A DNA stretch of 64,000 nucleotides from assembly GCF_900451095.1 (NCBI RefSeq), contig NZ_UGHV01000001.1, positions 124,001 to 188,000 on the forward strand, given 5' to 3'. Below, piece by piece: positions 38,550-47,736 of the stretch; the first letter of the stretch is position 1, and every line of letters starts with the position of its first letter. The notes beneath the pieces are model-generated. The model was not told the origin of the DNA, ran no database searches, and saw only the letters and a program-made list of their open reading frames with translations. This DNA is from Helicobacter canis (lineage in GTDB: Bacteria > Campylobacterota > Campylobacteria > Campylobacterales > Helicobacteraceae). A program made the translations under genes and the position numbers.

Positions 38550-39344
38550 CTAGTAGCTCTCTTGCTCGCTAGGGAAGCTGCCCTTGCGCACATCGCTAGC
38601 ATACTCACGCACCGCCTGCTTGATAAGCTCTGCCCCCTGTAAATATCGGCGCACAAACTTCGGCGATATATCACTGCAAAGCCCCAGCATATCGCTCCAT
38701 ACCAAAATCTGCCCATCGCACGCCGCCCCAGAGCCTATGCCTATGGTGGGAATCTGCACGCTTTGTGTGATGGTGGTAGCACAAGGCGCGATAATGCCCT
38801 CTAATAGCAGTCCAAACGCCCCTGCTTGCTCAAATGCTAAAGCGGATTCTAGTAGCTCTTTGCTCTGTGCCTCATCTCTGCCTTTAATCTTATAGCCGCC
38901 TTCTGCCTTGATATATTGAGGCATAAGCCCGATATGGGGCATTATGGCTATGCCTTCATCAATAAGAGCTTCGATAATATGAAGCTTTGTGCGTGTAACT
39001 TCAAGCTTTAAGGCATCAACTTGCGTGGCTTTGATGAGTTTGGTGGCATTGCGCAGTGCGCTATCTCTTGTAGTATAGCTGCCAAAGGGCATATCAGCTA
39101 TGAGAAATGAGCTTTTTGCCTTGCGGCAGACTGCTTGGGCGTGGTAGATGATATGCTCTAGGCTTAGGCTTGTGGTATCGCTACACCCGCCAAAGCTCAT
39201 ATTTAAGCTATCGCCTATCAAAATCACATCAACTTCTCCATCAAATATCCCGGCAAAGAGCGCGTCATACGCGGTTATGGCGGTGATTTTTTCTACGCCT
39301 TTTTTGTTTTGTAGGGCTTTTAGGGTGAGCTTTTTGCTTGACAT
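38550..39344 (-). CDS. panB: 3-methyl-2-oxobutanoate hydroxymethyltransferase
   Basis: 264 residues, TIM barrel. It makes ketopantoate, the first step toward pantothenate. Family motifs are [27 protein letters not shown] (metal Asp), [26 protein letters not shown] and a C-terminal [20 protein letters not shown]. panC is in the window but 33 kb away. Confidence 0.95.
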   Translation of the reverse strand: MSSKKLTLKALQNKKGVEKITAITAYDALFAGIFDGEVDVILIGDSLNMSFGGCSDTTSLSLEHIIYHAQAVCRKAKSSFLIADMPFGSYTTRDSALRNATKLIKATQVDALKLEVTRTKLHIIEALIDEGIAIMPHIGLMPQYIKAEGGYKIKGRDEAQSKELLESALAFEQAGAFGLLLEGIIAPCATTITQSVQIPTIGIGSGAACDGQILVWSDMLGLCSDISPKFVRRYLQGAELIKQAVREYASDVRKGSFPSEQESY

Positions 39345-39396
39345 AGTGATCCTTATATAGCGAGATGTTTTAAACTTCCTATAACTTTGATAAACC

Positions 39397-39402
39397 TATA
39401 AT
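39397..39402 (+). promoter_or_regulatory. -10 element upstream of the three-OMP cluster
   Basis: TATAAT, 43 nt before the first OMP ATG, in the divergent gap with panB. Confidence 0.5.
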
Positions 39403-39444
39403 ACAGCGCGTTTGACTAGGGGATTATAACATACAAGGGCTTTG

Positions 39445-40218
39445 ATGAGAGATAAGAGTTATGCCAAGGGGGCGTGTAGTTTGGGCTTACAAGCAGGGGG
39501 CAGGGCGTTGCTTTTGTATAGGCGTGTGGCAAGAGGGGCTATCTTGCTAGCAATTTTTGCCTGCCTTTGCCAAGCTAGCCAGATAGCCCCCTATCTTGAT
39601 CCAGACAAGCCCCTTGACTATGACAATCTTGACCTTTCTTACTATCCATATATCATCGCCTATAATGCCACCACAGATGAAGAGATCATCGATCTAGTCA
39701 ATAGCCTTGAAGCCTCTAATCAAAAAACAGGCGTGTTTATCGGGCTTTATGGGGGCTGGATCTTTCACAATGCCACAAATGACCCCGCCTACCTCTCGGG
39801 CAATGCCTATGCCTATGGGGCAAAAGTGGGGTATCAAAGCTTCTATCCCTCTTTGTATGATAGGCTCTCTATCCCCAATATCGTAGGCAGTAGAATCTAT
39901 GTGCAGTATCTAGGCAGCAATGCCAAGGAGCTTAGTTATGCGGATATTGGCTTTAGCGGAGTTGGAGTGAGTGCGGATATTTTGGTGGATTTGCCTGTGG
40001 CAAAGGGGCTAGAATCTGGCGCGATTATGGGGCTAGGGCTATTTAGTATGGCGTATGATAATAAGCCTGATTCTAGCCTTGGTGGGGTGATCAACCTAGG
40101 CTTTGATGTTGTGATAGCGACAAAACATCGCACAGAAGCGGAGATAAAATTCATCATCAATGACAAGCTGGATTGGTTTGGGGCGGCGACTATGGTGGGG
40201 TATAGCTATGTGTTTTAG
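39445..40218 (+). CDS. Outer membrane beta-barrel protein (cluster gene 1)
   Basis: 257 residues. A rather long charged N-terminus precedes a signal helix (AILLAIFACLCQAS, about residues 30-44). The mature part has Gly/Tyr-rich strands (GVFIGLYGGWIF, VGYQSFYPSL, GVGVSADILVDLPV, GAIMGLGLFSMAY) and ends MVGYSYVF. The ATG at 39445 is preferred over a TTG at 39442. It overlaps the next gene by 11 nt. Confidence 0.65.
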   Translation: MRDKSYAKGACSLGLQAGGRALLLYRRVARGAILLAIFACLCQASQIAPYLDPDKPLDYDNLDLSYYPYIIAYNATTDEEIIDLVNSLEASNQKTGVFIGLYGGWIFHNATNDPAYLSGNAYAYGAKVGYQSFYPSLYDRLSIPNIVGSRIYVQYLGSNAKELSYADIGFSGVGVSADILVDLPVAKGLESGAIMGLGLFSMAYDNKPDSSLGGVINLGFDVVIATKHRTEAEIKFIINDKLDWFGAATMVGYSYVF

Positions 40219-40888
40219 GGTGGCAGTTCTTTTGATTTTACACGCTTTGTTTGTGTGGAATTTGGCTTTTGGGCTAGAATCCAGCACAGATTCCAGCAAG
40301 CAGCTCTACTTCTTGCGTGCTCAATACTACCACCACCTAAAATCCCAAGCCCGCACGCTAGAAAACCGCGCTAGAAATGGCGCGTTTGTGGGCGTAATCC
40401 TTGGGGCTAGCAATATGGACATCACACTGCAAAGACTCGGCAGACCCTATCCAGCTGCAATCAATCCCTTTGTGCTAGGGGCAAGTGGGGGCTATATGCA
40501 CTTTATCGACTCTGCGCCTATGGGGATCCGTGTCTATGGGCAATACCTTGCCGCGTGGAATTCTTCAAACAATATCCAAGATAGCATTACAATGCAGCTT
40601 TTTAGCTTTAATCTTGATGTGTTTGGGGATTTGGCGATCACTGATGATGGATATTATCTAGGGGCATACGCTGGCGTGGGCGGAGGGCTAGCGATATTTG
40701 ATCAAAGGCTAGAAAATGTATATAGAAACCACCAAATCATCGTAGGCAGTGTGCTAAATGCTGGGATTTCTGCGACTTTGGCATATCATCATCGCCTAGA
40801 AGCTGGCGTGAAGCTCCCACCAAGTGTCATCAATGATAATTTTGCCTTTAGGCTTATGTATCTTGTAAGCTATCAGTATCTTTTCTAA
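40208..40888 (+). CDS. Outer membrane beta-barrel protein (cluster gene 2)
   Basis: 226 residues from the ATG overlapping the previous stop; the signal peptide is MCFRVAVLLILHALFVWNLAFG. Strands parallel those of gene 1 (GAFVGVILGASNMDITL, VYGQYLAAW, FNLDVFGDLAI, YLGAYAGVGGGLAIF), and it ends LVSYQYLF. Likely a paralogue of its neighbours. A longer frame upstream (from 40160) would overlap gene 1 by about 60 nt and lacks a signal at its start. Confidence 0.65.
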   Translation: MCFRVAVLLILHALFVWNLAFGLESSTDSSKQLYFLRAQYYHHLKSQARTLENRARNGAFVGVILGASNMDITLQRLGRPYPAAINPFVLGASGGYMHFIDSAPMGIRVYGQYLAAWNSSNNIQDSITMQLFSFNLDVFGDLAITDDGYYLGAYAGVGGGLAIFDQRLENVYRNHQIIVGSVLNAGISATLAYHHRLEAGVKLPPSVINDNFAFRLMYLVSYQYLF

Positions 40889-40898
40889 GTAGGCGTGT

Positions 40899-42038
40899 AT
40901 GTGTATCAATCAAGCACTTAAAATCTTATCCCTAAATGGCTTTCTAGCTCTTATGGCATTATCGCAATGCTATGGGCTAAGTGCGGCTGAAGGCTTAAGT
41001 AATGATGAATTGCTGCTTGATGAAAAAAGCTTTGCGACTTTGGAGAATAGGCGCGTTGATGTGATAGAGATTTTGCGCGCACAGGAGCGATCACTGCAGG
41101 GCAAAAGCACGCAGGAAAAAATCAAGCATTATGAGAAGCTTTTACGCGCTAATGGCATCACACCAGAACCTATGCCCTATAAGTCTGGAGACTATATACA
41201 AGCGCGCTTCCCGCACGCAGATCCTAGCAAAAAGGCGGATTTAAGCAGGTATTACACAAGTGCGGATAAAAAGAGTGGAGCCTTTGCTAGCGTTATGCTA
41301 GGGACTAGCACACTTACGCAACGCTACCAAGATGGGCTGTATAACAAAACAAACAATGTCCCCAAAGATGAAGCAGGCTTTGTCTGCACTGATACAGATA
41401 AAAGTGGCTGCAAAATTAGCGGGATATTTCACAATGGCGAGCAGGGGATTGATTTTGTCTCTAATCTTTTTGCCTTTGGTGGGGGCTTTGGGTATCAAAG
41501 GTTTTTTAACCCATTTTTAGGCACTAGGCTCTATGGCGATGGGCTGCTTAGTGCTGGGACAGAGCGCATAGGCAAAGAGGCGGTGGGGAGCTTTTACTAT
41601 GTGCTTGGGGGTATGAATGTCGATGTGCTAGCGGAGCTGCCCTTTAGTATCTTTGGCACTCTTGGGGAAAATCGTGTGCTAAAGGATATGGCAGTGGGCT
41701 TGTATGGGGGACTAAGCATAGGCGTGCTGCTGTTTTTTGACCAAGCTAATGAGAATCTAGCTAAATATACCAATGGACTTACTAGCAAAGATGTGTTGTG
41801 GAATTATTTATTGCAAGTGGATTATGGCTTCAATCTTGGGGCGAGCTTTTCCCTCACTTCGCGCTATAAGCTTGATTTTGGCGCGAAAATCCCTATGAGT
41901 GCGGTGGGGCTGCCTAGTGAGCTGCGACTAGGGCTAGAATCCACAGCTAGCTACTCTAATGGAGAATCTATCGTGTCTAAAGATATTGTGATCACGCGCA
42001 CGCCATTTTGGTATGCAAGCTTTATTATGCTTTTTTAG
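40899..42038 (+). CDS. Outer membrane beta-barrel protein (cluster gene 3)
   Basis: 379 residues with a signal peptide (ILSLNGFLALMALSQCYGLSA, about 9-29), a charged coil-like region (residues 35-115) and a barrel sharing the pattern of genes 1 and 2 (AFASVMLGTSTLTQRY, GFGYQRFFNPFLGTRLYGDG, GGMNVDVLAELPF, GLYGGLSIGVLLFFDQ). It ends WYASFIMLF. A CxxxxxxxxC segment (VCTDTDKSGCKI) may form a loop disulfide. Function unknown. Confidence 0.65.
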   Translation: MCINQALKILSLNGFLALMALSQCYGLSAAEGLSNDELLLDEKSFATLENRRVDVIEILRAQERSLQGKSTQEKIKHYEKLLRANGITPEPMPYKSGDYIQARFPHADPSKKADLSRYYTSADKKSGAFASVMLGTSTLTQRYQDGLYNKTNNVPKDEAGFVCTDTDKSGCKISGIFHNGEQGIDFVSNLFAFGGGFGYQRFFNPFLGTRLYGDGLLSAGTERIGKEAVGSFYYVLGGMNVDVLAELPFSIFGTLGENRVLKDMAVGLYGGLSIGVLLFFDQANENLAKYTNGLTSKDVLWNYLLQVDYGFNLGASFSLTSRYKLDFGAKIPMSAVGLPSELRLGLESTASYSNGESIVSKDIVITRTPFWYASFIMLF

Positions 42039-42044
42039 CTGTGT

Positions 42045-42050
42045 TATAAT
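42045..42050 (+). promoter_or_regulatory. -10 element upstream of the 42083 gene and flgR
   Basis: TATAAT in GTGTTATAATGCGCGG, 33 nt before the ATG at 42083; flgR follows that gene by 1 nt and may use this promoter. Confidence 0.55.
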
Positions 42051-42082
42051 GCGCGGAATTTGGCGATATGGAGCGTGTGTTG

Positions 42083-43285
42083 ATGAATAAAAAAGTCGCA
42101 TATATAGCGATGATATGGGCGATTATCACAAGCACACAAGCACAAGTGGATTCTAGGAATGTCGCTGATTTTGCTACCGCAAAAAAAGTGGATTCTAGGA
42201 TTTTTCATAACAATGCTATTTTTACTCCCACAAACACTATGGATTGCCACGATTTTGCTACCACAAAATCTCGCAATGACGGAAAAATAGCTTTTTTAGA
42301 AAAAGTGGATTCTAGCAATGAAGCTTTTTTATCGTCATTGCGAGCCTTGCGCCAGCAAGGCGTGGCAAAGCAAGGCAAAGCCGCAGCTTCTTTAGTAATC
42401 CACAAAAACATCACACAAAAAACGCACGCCCTAGAATCCACTTTTGAAAACAATGCTGAACAAATACAAAAAACCCAAAAAAAGGATTCTAGCAATGAAG
42501 CTATGGATTGCCACGCCACTGCTACGCAGTGTCTCGCAATGACAGAAAACAACGCTACTAGTGAAAAAGTGGATTCTAGGAAAAATGCTGAAAGTGTAAA
42601 AACGCCGCAGAATGAAAACGCCCAAAGCGTGTTTGATGAAAACGCCGCAGGCGGCAGGATTTTTGACACAAACGCACAAACGCAAAAAGTGGATTCTAGG
42701 GGTAACGCCAAAAGTGTAAAAACGCCGCAGAATGAAAACGCCCAAACTATAAGCCAGCCAGCAAAGGATTCTAGGATTTGCGATGAGAAATGTGGGTTGC
42801 AAGGAAAATCGCAAGGGAGCTACCTTAGCGGTAGTGACCGCAGTGATTTTCCGCAGCTCCCGCATTTATCGCGCAAAGCCGAATCCACCAACGAGCAGCC
42901 CACACTAGACACAAATAAACTAGAGTTTATCATCTCCTACAAAGCCCAAACCCACGATGGCATAATCACCGGCGAGCGATATAGTGTCGCTGATCCCATC
43001 ACGCTAAAAGCTCGCACGCTCAAAATCGCCTACACCTGCTCGCTTAATGCCCCCATAAACGACCTAATCACCGATGATGAAAGCTATGCGATTAAATATA
43101 TCCTAACGCACTACCAAGAAGAAGTGCTTGAGTGCCTACGCAAAGGGCGGGCGAGCGTGCGGCACGATGGACTTACAAGCCAAAATACGCGCGTGCTGGA
43201 TTCTATTACCTTTGCATTCCCGCCGCAGCGGATTTTGGCGCATTTGGATAATCGCTATCTAATCATAGAAGTGCTAAAGGAGTGA
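42083..43285 (+). CDS. Secreted protein: signal peptide, repeat-encoded middle, unknown C-terminal domain
   Basis: 400 residues. A signal peptide (MNKKVAYIAMIWAIITSTQA) is followed directly by about 250 residues made of repeat modules (QVDSRN, KVDSRIFHN, EKVDSSNEAFLSS, MDCHATATQCLAMTE, ALESTFENNAEQ), then a domain of about 130 residues (LEFIISYKAQTHDGIITGERYSV to YLIIEVLKE). That domain alone would be an ordinary small periplasmic protein; I do not recognise it. A near-tandem block, SVKTPQNENAQ, occurs twice. GGAG at 42070-42073 suits the ATG at 42083. flgR follows after 1 nt. Confidence 0.65.
   Translation: MNKKVAYIAMIWAIITSTQAQVDSRNVADFATAKKVDSRIFHNNAIFTPTNTMDCHDFATTKSRNDGKIAFLEKVDSSNEAFLSSLRALRQQGVAKQGKAAASLVIHKNITQKTHALESTFENNAEQIQKTQKKDSSNEAMDCHATATQCLAMTENNATSEKVDSRKNAESVKTPQNENAQSVFDENAAGGRIFDTNAQTQKVDSRGNAKSVKTPQNENAQTISQPAKDSRICDEKCGLQGKSQGSYLSGSDRSDFPQLPHLSRKAESTNEQPTLDTNKLEFIISYKAQTHDGIITGERYSVADPITLKARTLKIAYTCSLNAPINDLITDDESYAIKYILTHYQEEVLECLRKGRASVRHDGLTSQNTRVLDSITFAFPPQRILAHLDNRYLIIEVLKE
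42140..42890. repeat. Repeat mosaic inside the 42083 gene
   Basis: Forward boxes at about 42145, 42189, 42303, 42566 and 42687, a reverse box at about 42431 and a shortened copy at 42482. Palindromic modules at 42240-42282 (GATTTTG/CAAAATC), 42331-42366 (CCTTGCG/GCAAGG) and 42501-42543 (CACTGC/GCAGTG). A GTAAAAACGCCGCAGAATGA unit is duplicated at 42596 and 42716. A GCCGCAGGCGGCAGGATTTT module at 42642 matches one at 15450. Confidence 0.85.
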
Positions 43286-43286
43286 G

Positions 43287-44612
43287 ATGAAAATCGCAAT
43301 CGTAGAAGATGACATCAATATGCGAAAAAGCCTAGAGCTGTTTTTCGCCGAGCATAAGGACTTGCGTGTAGTAACTTTCCGCAGCCCCAAAGACGCGCTA
43401 AAAGAGCTGGATTCTAGCTATCAGCTTGTGATCACGGATTTAAATATGCCACATATGAATGGGCTAGAGTTTTTAAAGCAGCTTAATAATCGCTATGAAA
43501 TGATTGTCATCACCGGCAATGCCACGCTGCATTCTGCGATCGATTCTATACGGCTAGGGGTGAAAGACTTTTTCCAAAAGCCCTTTGAGCCAGAGCTTTT
43601 GCTTGAGGCAATCTATCGCAGTAAAAAGGTGCTAGAGTTTCAGCAAACCCACACCAAAACCACCTCCAAAGCAAGTGCTACAATCAACCGCCAAAGCCCC
43701 TTTGTCGCCACAAGCAAATCACTAGAATCCATACAAGCCCAAGTGCTAAAAGCCGCGCCCACGGATTCTAGTATCTTGCTTATGGGGGCTTCAGGTGTAG
43801 GCAAGGAAGTCTTCGCACGCTTTATCCACGAGAACTCCACTAGGAGCAAAAAGCCCTTTATCGCTATCAATATGGCAGCAATCCCCGAGCATTTACTAGA
43901 ATCCGAGCTTTTTGGCTATGAGAAAGGCGCATTTACTGATGCCATAGCGACAAAGCAGGGGCTATTTGAGCTAGCAGATGGCGGGACACTCTTTTTAGAT
44001 GAGATAGGGGAGATGCCTATAATGCTCCAAGCAAAGCTCTTGCGAGCAATCCAAGAAAAAGAAGCCACAAGGCTAGGCGGATCGAAGCCCATAAGCTTTG
44101 ATGTGCGCTTTATCTCCGCGACAAATGCGGATTTAGAGCAAAAAATCGCGCAAAAAGCTTTCCGTGAAGATCTTTTCTACCGCTTGCAGACAATCCCCGT
44201 GCAAATCCCCCCGCTAAAAGAGCGGCAAGAAGAGATCCTCCCCATAGCCCAATGGAAGCTTGATCTAGTCCTAGCCCAATACAACCTCCCGCCAAAGACT
44301 TTCACCAAAGAAGCCACACAAGCCTTGCTAGAATACGAGTGGCACGGCAATATTAGAGAGCTGCTCTCTGTGGTGGAGCGAGCCGCGATCCTTAGCGATG
44401 AGGCAATCACGCCAAAGGATCTTTTCTTAGATTCTCGTAAGGCACGCGATGAGAGAGAGCCTAGCAAGATAGAAGCATTAGAAAAGCAGCTTTTAGAAGA
44501 AGTGCTGCACGATAGCCACAATGACATAGCAAAAGCAAGCAAGATTCTAGGAATGAGTGAAGAGATTTTGCAGTATAAGCTTGCCAAATACGATATACGC
44601 AATCCTAAGTGA
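43287..44612 (+). CDS. flgR: Sigma-54 dependent response regulator FlgR
   Basis: 441 residues: receiver domain (D8, D9, phospho-acceptor D51, K102-type FQKPF), then AAA+ sigma-54 activator domain (Walker A GASGVGKE, GAFTDA loop contacting sigma-54, Walker B LFLDEIGEM). The C-terminal segment (about 395-441) has a Fis-like helix-turn-helix look (EVLHDSHNDIAKASKILGMSEEILQYKL). In Helicobacter, FlgS-FlgR activates RpoN-dependent middle flagellar genes; as I recall, H. pylori FlgR lacks the DNA-binding end, unlike this protein. It follows the 42083 gene by 1 nt. Confidence 0.85.
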   Translation: MKIAIVEDDINMRKSLELFFAEHKDLRVVTFRSPKDALKELDSSYQLVITDLNMPHMNGLEFLKQLNNRYEMIVITGNATLHSAIDSIRLGVKDFFQKPFEPELLLEAIYRSKKVLEFQQTHTKTTSKASATINRQSPFVATSKSLESIQAQVLKAAPTDSSILLMGASGVGKEVFARFIHENSTRSKKPFIAINMAAIPEHLLESELFGYEKGAFTDAIATKQGLFELADGGTLFLDEIGEMPIMLQAKLLRAIQEKEATRLGGSKPISFDVRFISATNADLEQKIAQKAFREDLFYRLQTIPVQIPPLKERQEEILPIAQWKLDLVLAQYNLPPKTFTKEATQALLEYEWHGNIRELLSVVERAAILSDEAITPKDLFLDSRKARDEREPSKIEALEKQLLEEVLHDSHNDIAKASKILGMSEEILQYKLAKYDIRNPK

Positions 44613-44733
44613 TATTTTTAGTGAAAAATAATGGATTGTGTGCTAGTATCGCGCTTTTTGCATTACTACATACATACGCGTGTGCGATCGCGCGACCACA
44701 ACAGCCAGCAAGATTAGAGAGATTAGGAAGATA

Positions 44734-46605
44734 ATGAGTGAGATTATAGGATTTAGACAAGAAGGCGGAGAGATCATCGATCTGCAAAGTATCGCCCTAG
44801 AGCGCGGAGAGTCGCTAGCTACACTGCGAGAAAAGCTACAAAAGCACTCCATTGATACAAGCGCGTATGGGGAGGCGATCCACTTTGATAATTCTGCCAA
44901 CGCACTTGCGATTATCCGCCACTCTTGTGCGCATTTGCTAGCCCAAGCGATCAAGCAGCTTTACCCTGATGCGAAGTTTTTCGTAGGACCGGTGGTTGAG
45001 GAGGGATTCTACTACGACTTTAAGACAAGCAGCAAAATCGGTGAAGAAGACTTAGAGAAAATCCAAGCGCGTATGAAAGAGCTAGCAAAATCTGGTGATA
45101 TGATAGAAAAGTCTGTGATAAGCCGCGCCCAAGCACAAGAGCGATTTAAAGATGATGAGCTAAAGTGTTCGGTGATGAGCAACATAGTGGGCGATAGCTT
45201 TGGGCTGTATGCGCAAGGGGATTTTGTGGATCTATGCCGCGGACCGCATTTGCCTAGCACGAAGCTCTTGCATAGCTTTACGCTCACTAAGCTTGCAGGG
45301 GCGTATTTGGGCGGCGATGAGAGTGCGGAGATGCTTGTTAGAATCTATGGCATAGCCTTTGCGGATAAAGAGAGTTTAAAGAGCTATCTCCACCAACTAG
45401 AAGAAGCCAAAAAGCGCGACCATAGAAAGCTAGGGCAGGAAATGGGGCTTTTTACCTTTGATGAGCAGCTAGGGGCTGGGCTGCCTATATGGCTGCCAGC
45501 AGGGGCAAGATTGCGCAGGCGCATAGAAGAGCTGCTGACTCGTGCGCTTATTATGCGAGAGTATGAGCCTGTGAGGGCACCAGAGATTTTGAAAAGTGAA
45601 GTATGGAAAATCAGCGGGCATTATGATAATTACAAAGAAAATATGTATTTCACAAGTATTGATGATGTGGAGTATGGCATAAAGCCGATGAACTGCGTGG
45701 GGCATATCAAAGTCTATCAGCATAGCAAGCGAAGTTATAGAGAGCTACCGCTTAGATTTTATGAATATGGCGTGGTGCATAGACACGAGAAAAGCGGCGT
45801 GCTGCACGGGCTTTTGCGTGTGAGAGAATTTACCCAAGATGATGCGCATATTTTCTGTATGCCAAGCCAGATAGAAGCAGAGGTGCATAGTATTTTGGAT
45901 TTTACGCGCAAGATTATGGGGGCATTTGGCTTTAGCTATGAAATGGAGCTATCCACACGCCCGGAGAAATCTATCGGTGATGATGCGGTGTGGGAGATCG
46001 CTACAAATGCCCTGCGATCCGCGCTAGAATCCAGCCAGATCCCTTATAATGTCGATGAAGGTGGGGGGGCGTTTTATGGACCTAAGATTGATATTAAAAT
46101 CACTGATGCTATCGGGCGCAAATGGCAGTGTGGGACGATCCAAGTGGATATGAATCTGCCCAATCGCTTTTGCCTTGAATATATTGATGAAAACAATCAG
46201 CCCAAGCAGCCTGTAATGCTACATCGCGCGATTTTGGGGAGCTTTGAGCGATTTTGCGCGATTTTGTGTGAGCATTTTGGCGGGGAATTTCCCTTTGCTA
46301 TCGCGCCTACGCAAGTGGTGATTATCCCCATTTCTAGCGAGCAGCAAGACTACGCACGCCATATCCAGCTAGCTCTGCGACACATAGGCGTGTATGCGGA
46401 GATTAGCGATAAAAATGAGACCCTTAGCAAGCGCGTGCGCAATGCAGAGAAACAGCGCGTGCCGATGATTGCTATCATCGGGGCAAAGGAAGTGGAATCC
46501 AAAATGCTTGCAGTGCGAGATAGGCGAGCAAAAGAGCAGAGCAATATGACAGAAGGAGAGTTTATAGCAATGATAGAATCCAAAAAAGAAGAGGTGAGCT
46601 TTTGA
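44734..46605 (+). CDS. thrS: Threonyl-tRNA synthetase
   Basis: 623 residues, class II. Editing domain with [11 protein letters not shown] (HxxxH), and C in the [12 protein letters not shown] region. Catalytic motifs: [27 protein letters not shown] (motif 2), [10 protein letters not shown], and [11 protein letters not shown] (motif 3). A C-terminal anticodon domain is present. The N-terminal TGS domain appears short or absent (the HxxxH starts near residue 71), as in other epsilonproteobacteria. The ATG at 44734 follows AGGAAG. It overlaps infC. Confidence 0.96.
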   Translation: MSEIIGFRQEGGEIIDLQSIALERGESLATLREKLQKHSIDTSAYGEAIHFDNSANALAIIRHSCAHLLAQAIKQLYPDAKFFVGPVVEEGFYYDFKTSSKIGEEDLEKIQARMKELAKSGDMIEKSVISRAQAQERFKDDELKCSVMSNIVGDSFGLYAQGDFVDLCRGPHLPSTKLLHSFTLTKLAGAYLGGDESAEMLVRIYGIAFADKESLKSYLHQLEEAKKRDHRKLGQEMGLFTFDEQLGAGLPIWLPAGARLRRRIEELLTRALIMREYEPVRAPEILKSEVWKISGHYDNYKENMYFTSIDDVEYGIKPMNCVGHIKVYQHSKRSYRELPLRFYEYGVVHRHEKSGVLHGLLRVREFTQDDAHIFCMPSQIEAEVHSILDFTRKIMGAFGFSYEMELSTRPEKSIGDDAVWEIATNALRSALESSQIPYNVDEGGGAFYGPKIDIKITDAIGRKWQCGTIQVDMNLPNRFCLEYIDENNQPKQPVMLHRAILGSFERFCAILCEHFGGEFPFAIAPTQVVIIPISSEQQDYARHIQLALRHIGVYAEISDKNETLSKRVRNAEKQRVPMIAIIGAKEVESKMLAVRDRRAKEQSNMTEGEFIAMIESKKEEVSF

Positions 46606-47114
46606 GCAAAGAAGAAGTTTTGCTAAATGAAAATATCCGTTTTAGCGAGGTGCGGTGCATTGATGATGATGGCTCCACTTATGGGATCATTTCAGCTAGT
46701 GAAGCAAGAGGGTTTGCAAGGGAGAAAGGCTTAGATCTAGTGTGTATCTCGCCTACTGCCAAGCCCCCTGTGTGCAAGATTATGGACTATGGCAAATACC
46801 GCTACCAGCTAGAAAAGAAGCAAAAAGAAGCCAAGAAAAAGCAAAAGCAAATTGACATTAAAGAAATCAAGCTCTCCGCCCAAATCGCGCAAAATGACAT
46901 CAACTACAAGGTCAAGCACGCTAAAGAATTTATCGCAAGTGGCAAGCATGTGCGATTCAAAGTCGTGCTAAAGGGCAGGGAGACAAGCGACCCGCAGCTT
47001 GGTGTAGCGGTGCTTAATCGTGTCCTAGCAATGATGGAGGAAGTCGCCCAGCCAGAGAAAGAGCCAAAGACAGAAGGACGCTTTGTAAGCTGGCTGTTTG
47101 TGCCTAAGCGGTAG
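46602..47114 (+). CDS. infC: Translation initiation factor IF-3
   Basis: 170 residues from a TTG start overlapping the thrS stop (TTGA). IF-3 N-domain ([25 protein letters not shown]) and C-domain ([35 protein letters not shown]-like [13 protein letters not shown]). A rare start codon is the rule for infC and allows IF-3 to limit its own synthesis. Normally rpmI and rplT follow; here they are at 63373-63987 on the other strand, and infC is followed by a repeat field. Confidence 0.95.
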   Translation: MSKEEVLLNENIRFSEVRCIDDDGSTYGIISASEARGFAREKGLDLVCISPTAKPPVCKIMDYGKYRYQLEKKQKEAKKKQKQIDIKEIKLSAQIAQNDINYKVKHAKEFIASGKHVRFKVVLKGRETSDPQLGVAVLNRVLAMMEEVAQPEKEPKTEGRFVSWLFVPKR

Positions 47115-47127
47115 GTGTAGCTTTAAG

Positions 47128-47735
47128 GTAGTAAGAGCAAAGTGGATTCTATGGGGTAGGCGATTCAGTCTTGAGTGGGCAATGCGGCAGTGTTGCGGCT
47201 TATGGCAAAGGCACGAACGCTAAGTTCGCTAACCTTTACCATAAGCCGCAAAGCTACCACAGCCCCACCGCAACCCTTAGAATCGTGCGAAGTAAAATAG
47301 GCTTTTTGAATAAGCCCTTTTTCTGTCATTGCGAGACACTGCGAAGCAGTGGCGTGGCAATCCACAAAAAAAGTGGATTCTAGGCTTAATGCCGTTTTTC
47401 TCTCACTTGCGAGCCGATGAAAGCACCACTTCTGTCATTGCGAGATTCTGCGGTAGCGGAATCGTGGCAAAGCAAGGCGAAGCCGCAGCTTCTTTAGTAA
47501 TCCACTTTCACACTAGAATCCACTTTTGAAATTAGATTCTAGGGTTGTTTTATGGATCGCCACGCCTTGCTAGCGCAAGGCTCGCGATGACGGAGAGAGA
47601 CAGCGTAGCGCAAGGCTCGCGAGTGAGAGATTGGGGGAGAGCGGTGTCATCTCGCGATGATAAAAGGGGAGTTTCATCATCTCGCGATGACAGAATTTGT
47701 GCCTCAATCCTAGAATCCACTTTTCAAAGGATAGA
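47128..47735. repeat. Repeat field between infC and copA
   Basis: It starts with a long module (47156-47294) whose outer parts, GGCGATTCAGTCTTGAGTGG and CACCGCAACCCTTAGAATCG, match reversed ends of the 23325-23455 module. The middle is different: GGCTTATGGCAAAGG with a facing CCTTTACCATAAGCC, a stem of about 15 positions with one mismatch. Palindromic modules follow at 47323-47363 (CACTGC/GCAGTG), 47433-47470 and 47552-47590. Boxes at about 47370, 47511 and 47709. No gene is visible. Confidence 0.8.
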
Positions 47736-47736
47736 T

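Noticed and set aside
47545-47736. An upstream extension of copA
   Set aside because: The extra 64 codons are repeat sequence. The ATG at 47737 has its own ribosome site and directly precedes the metal-binding domain.
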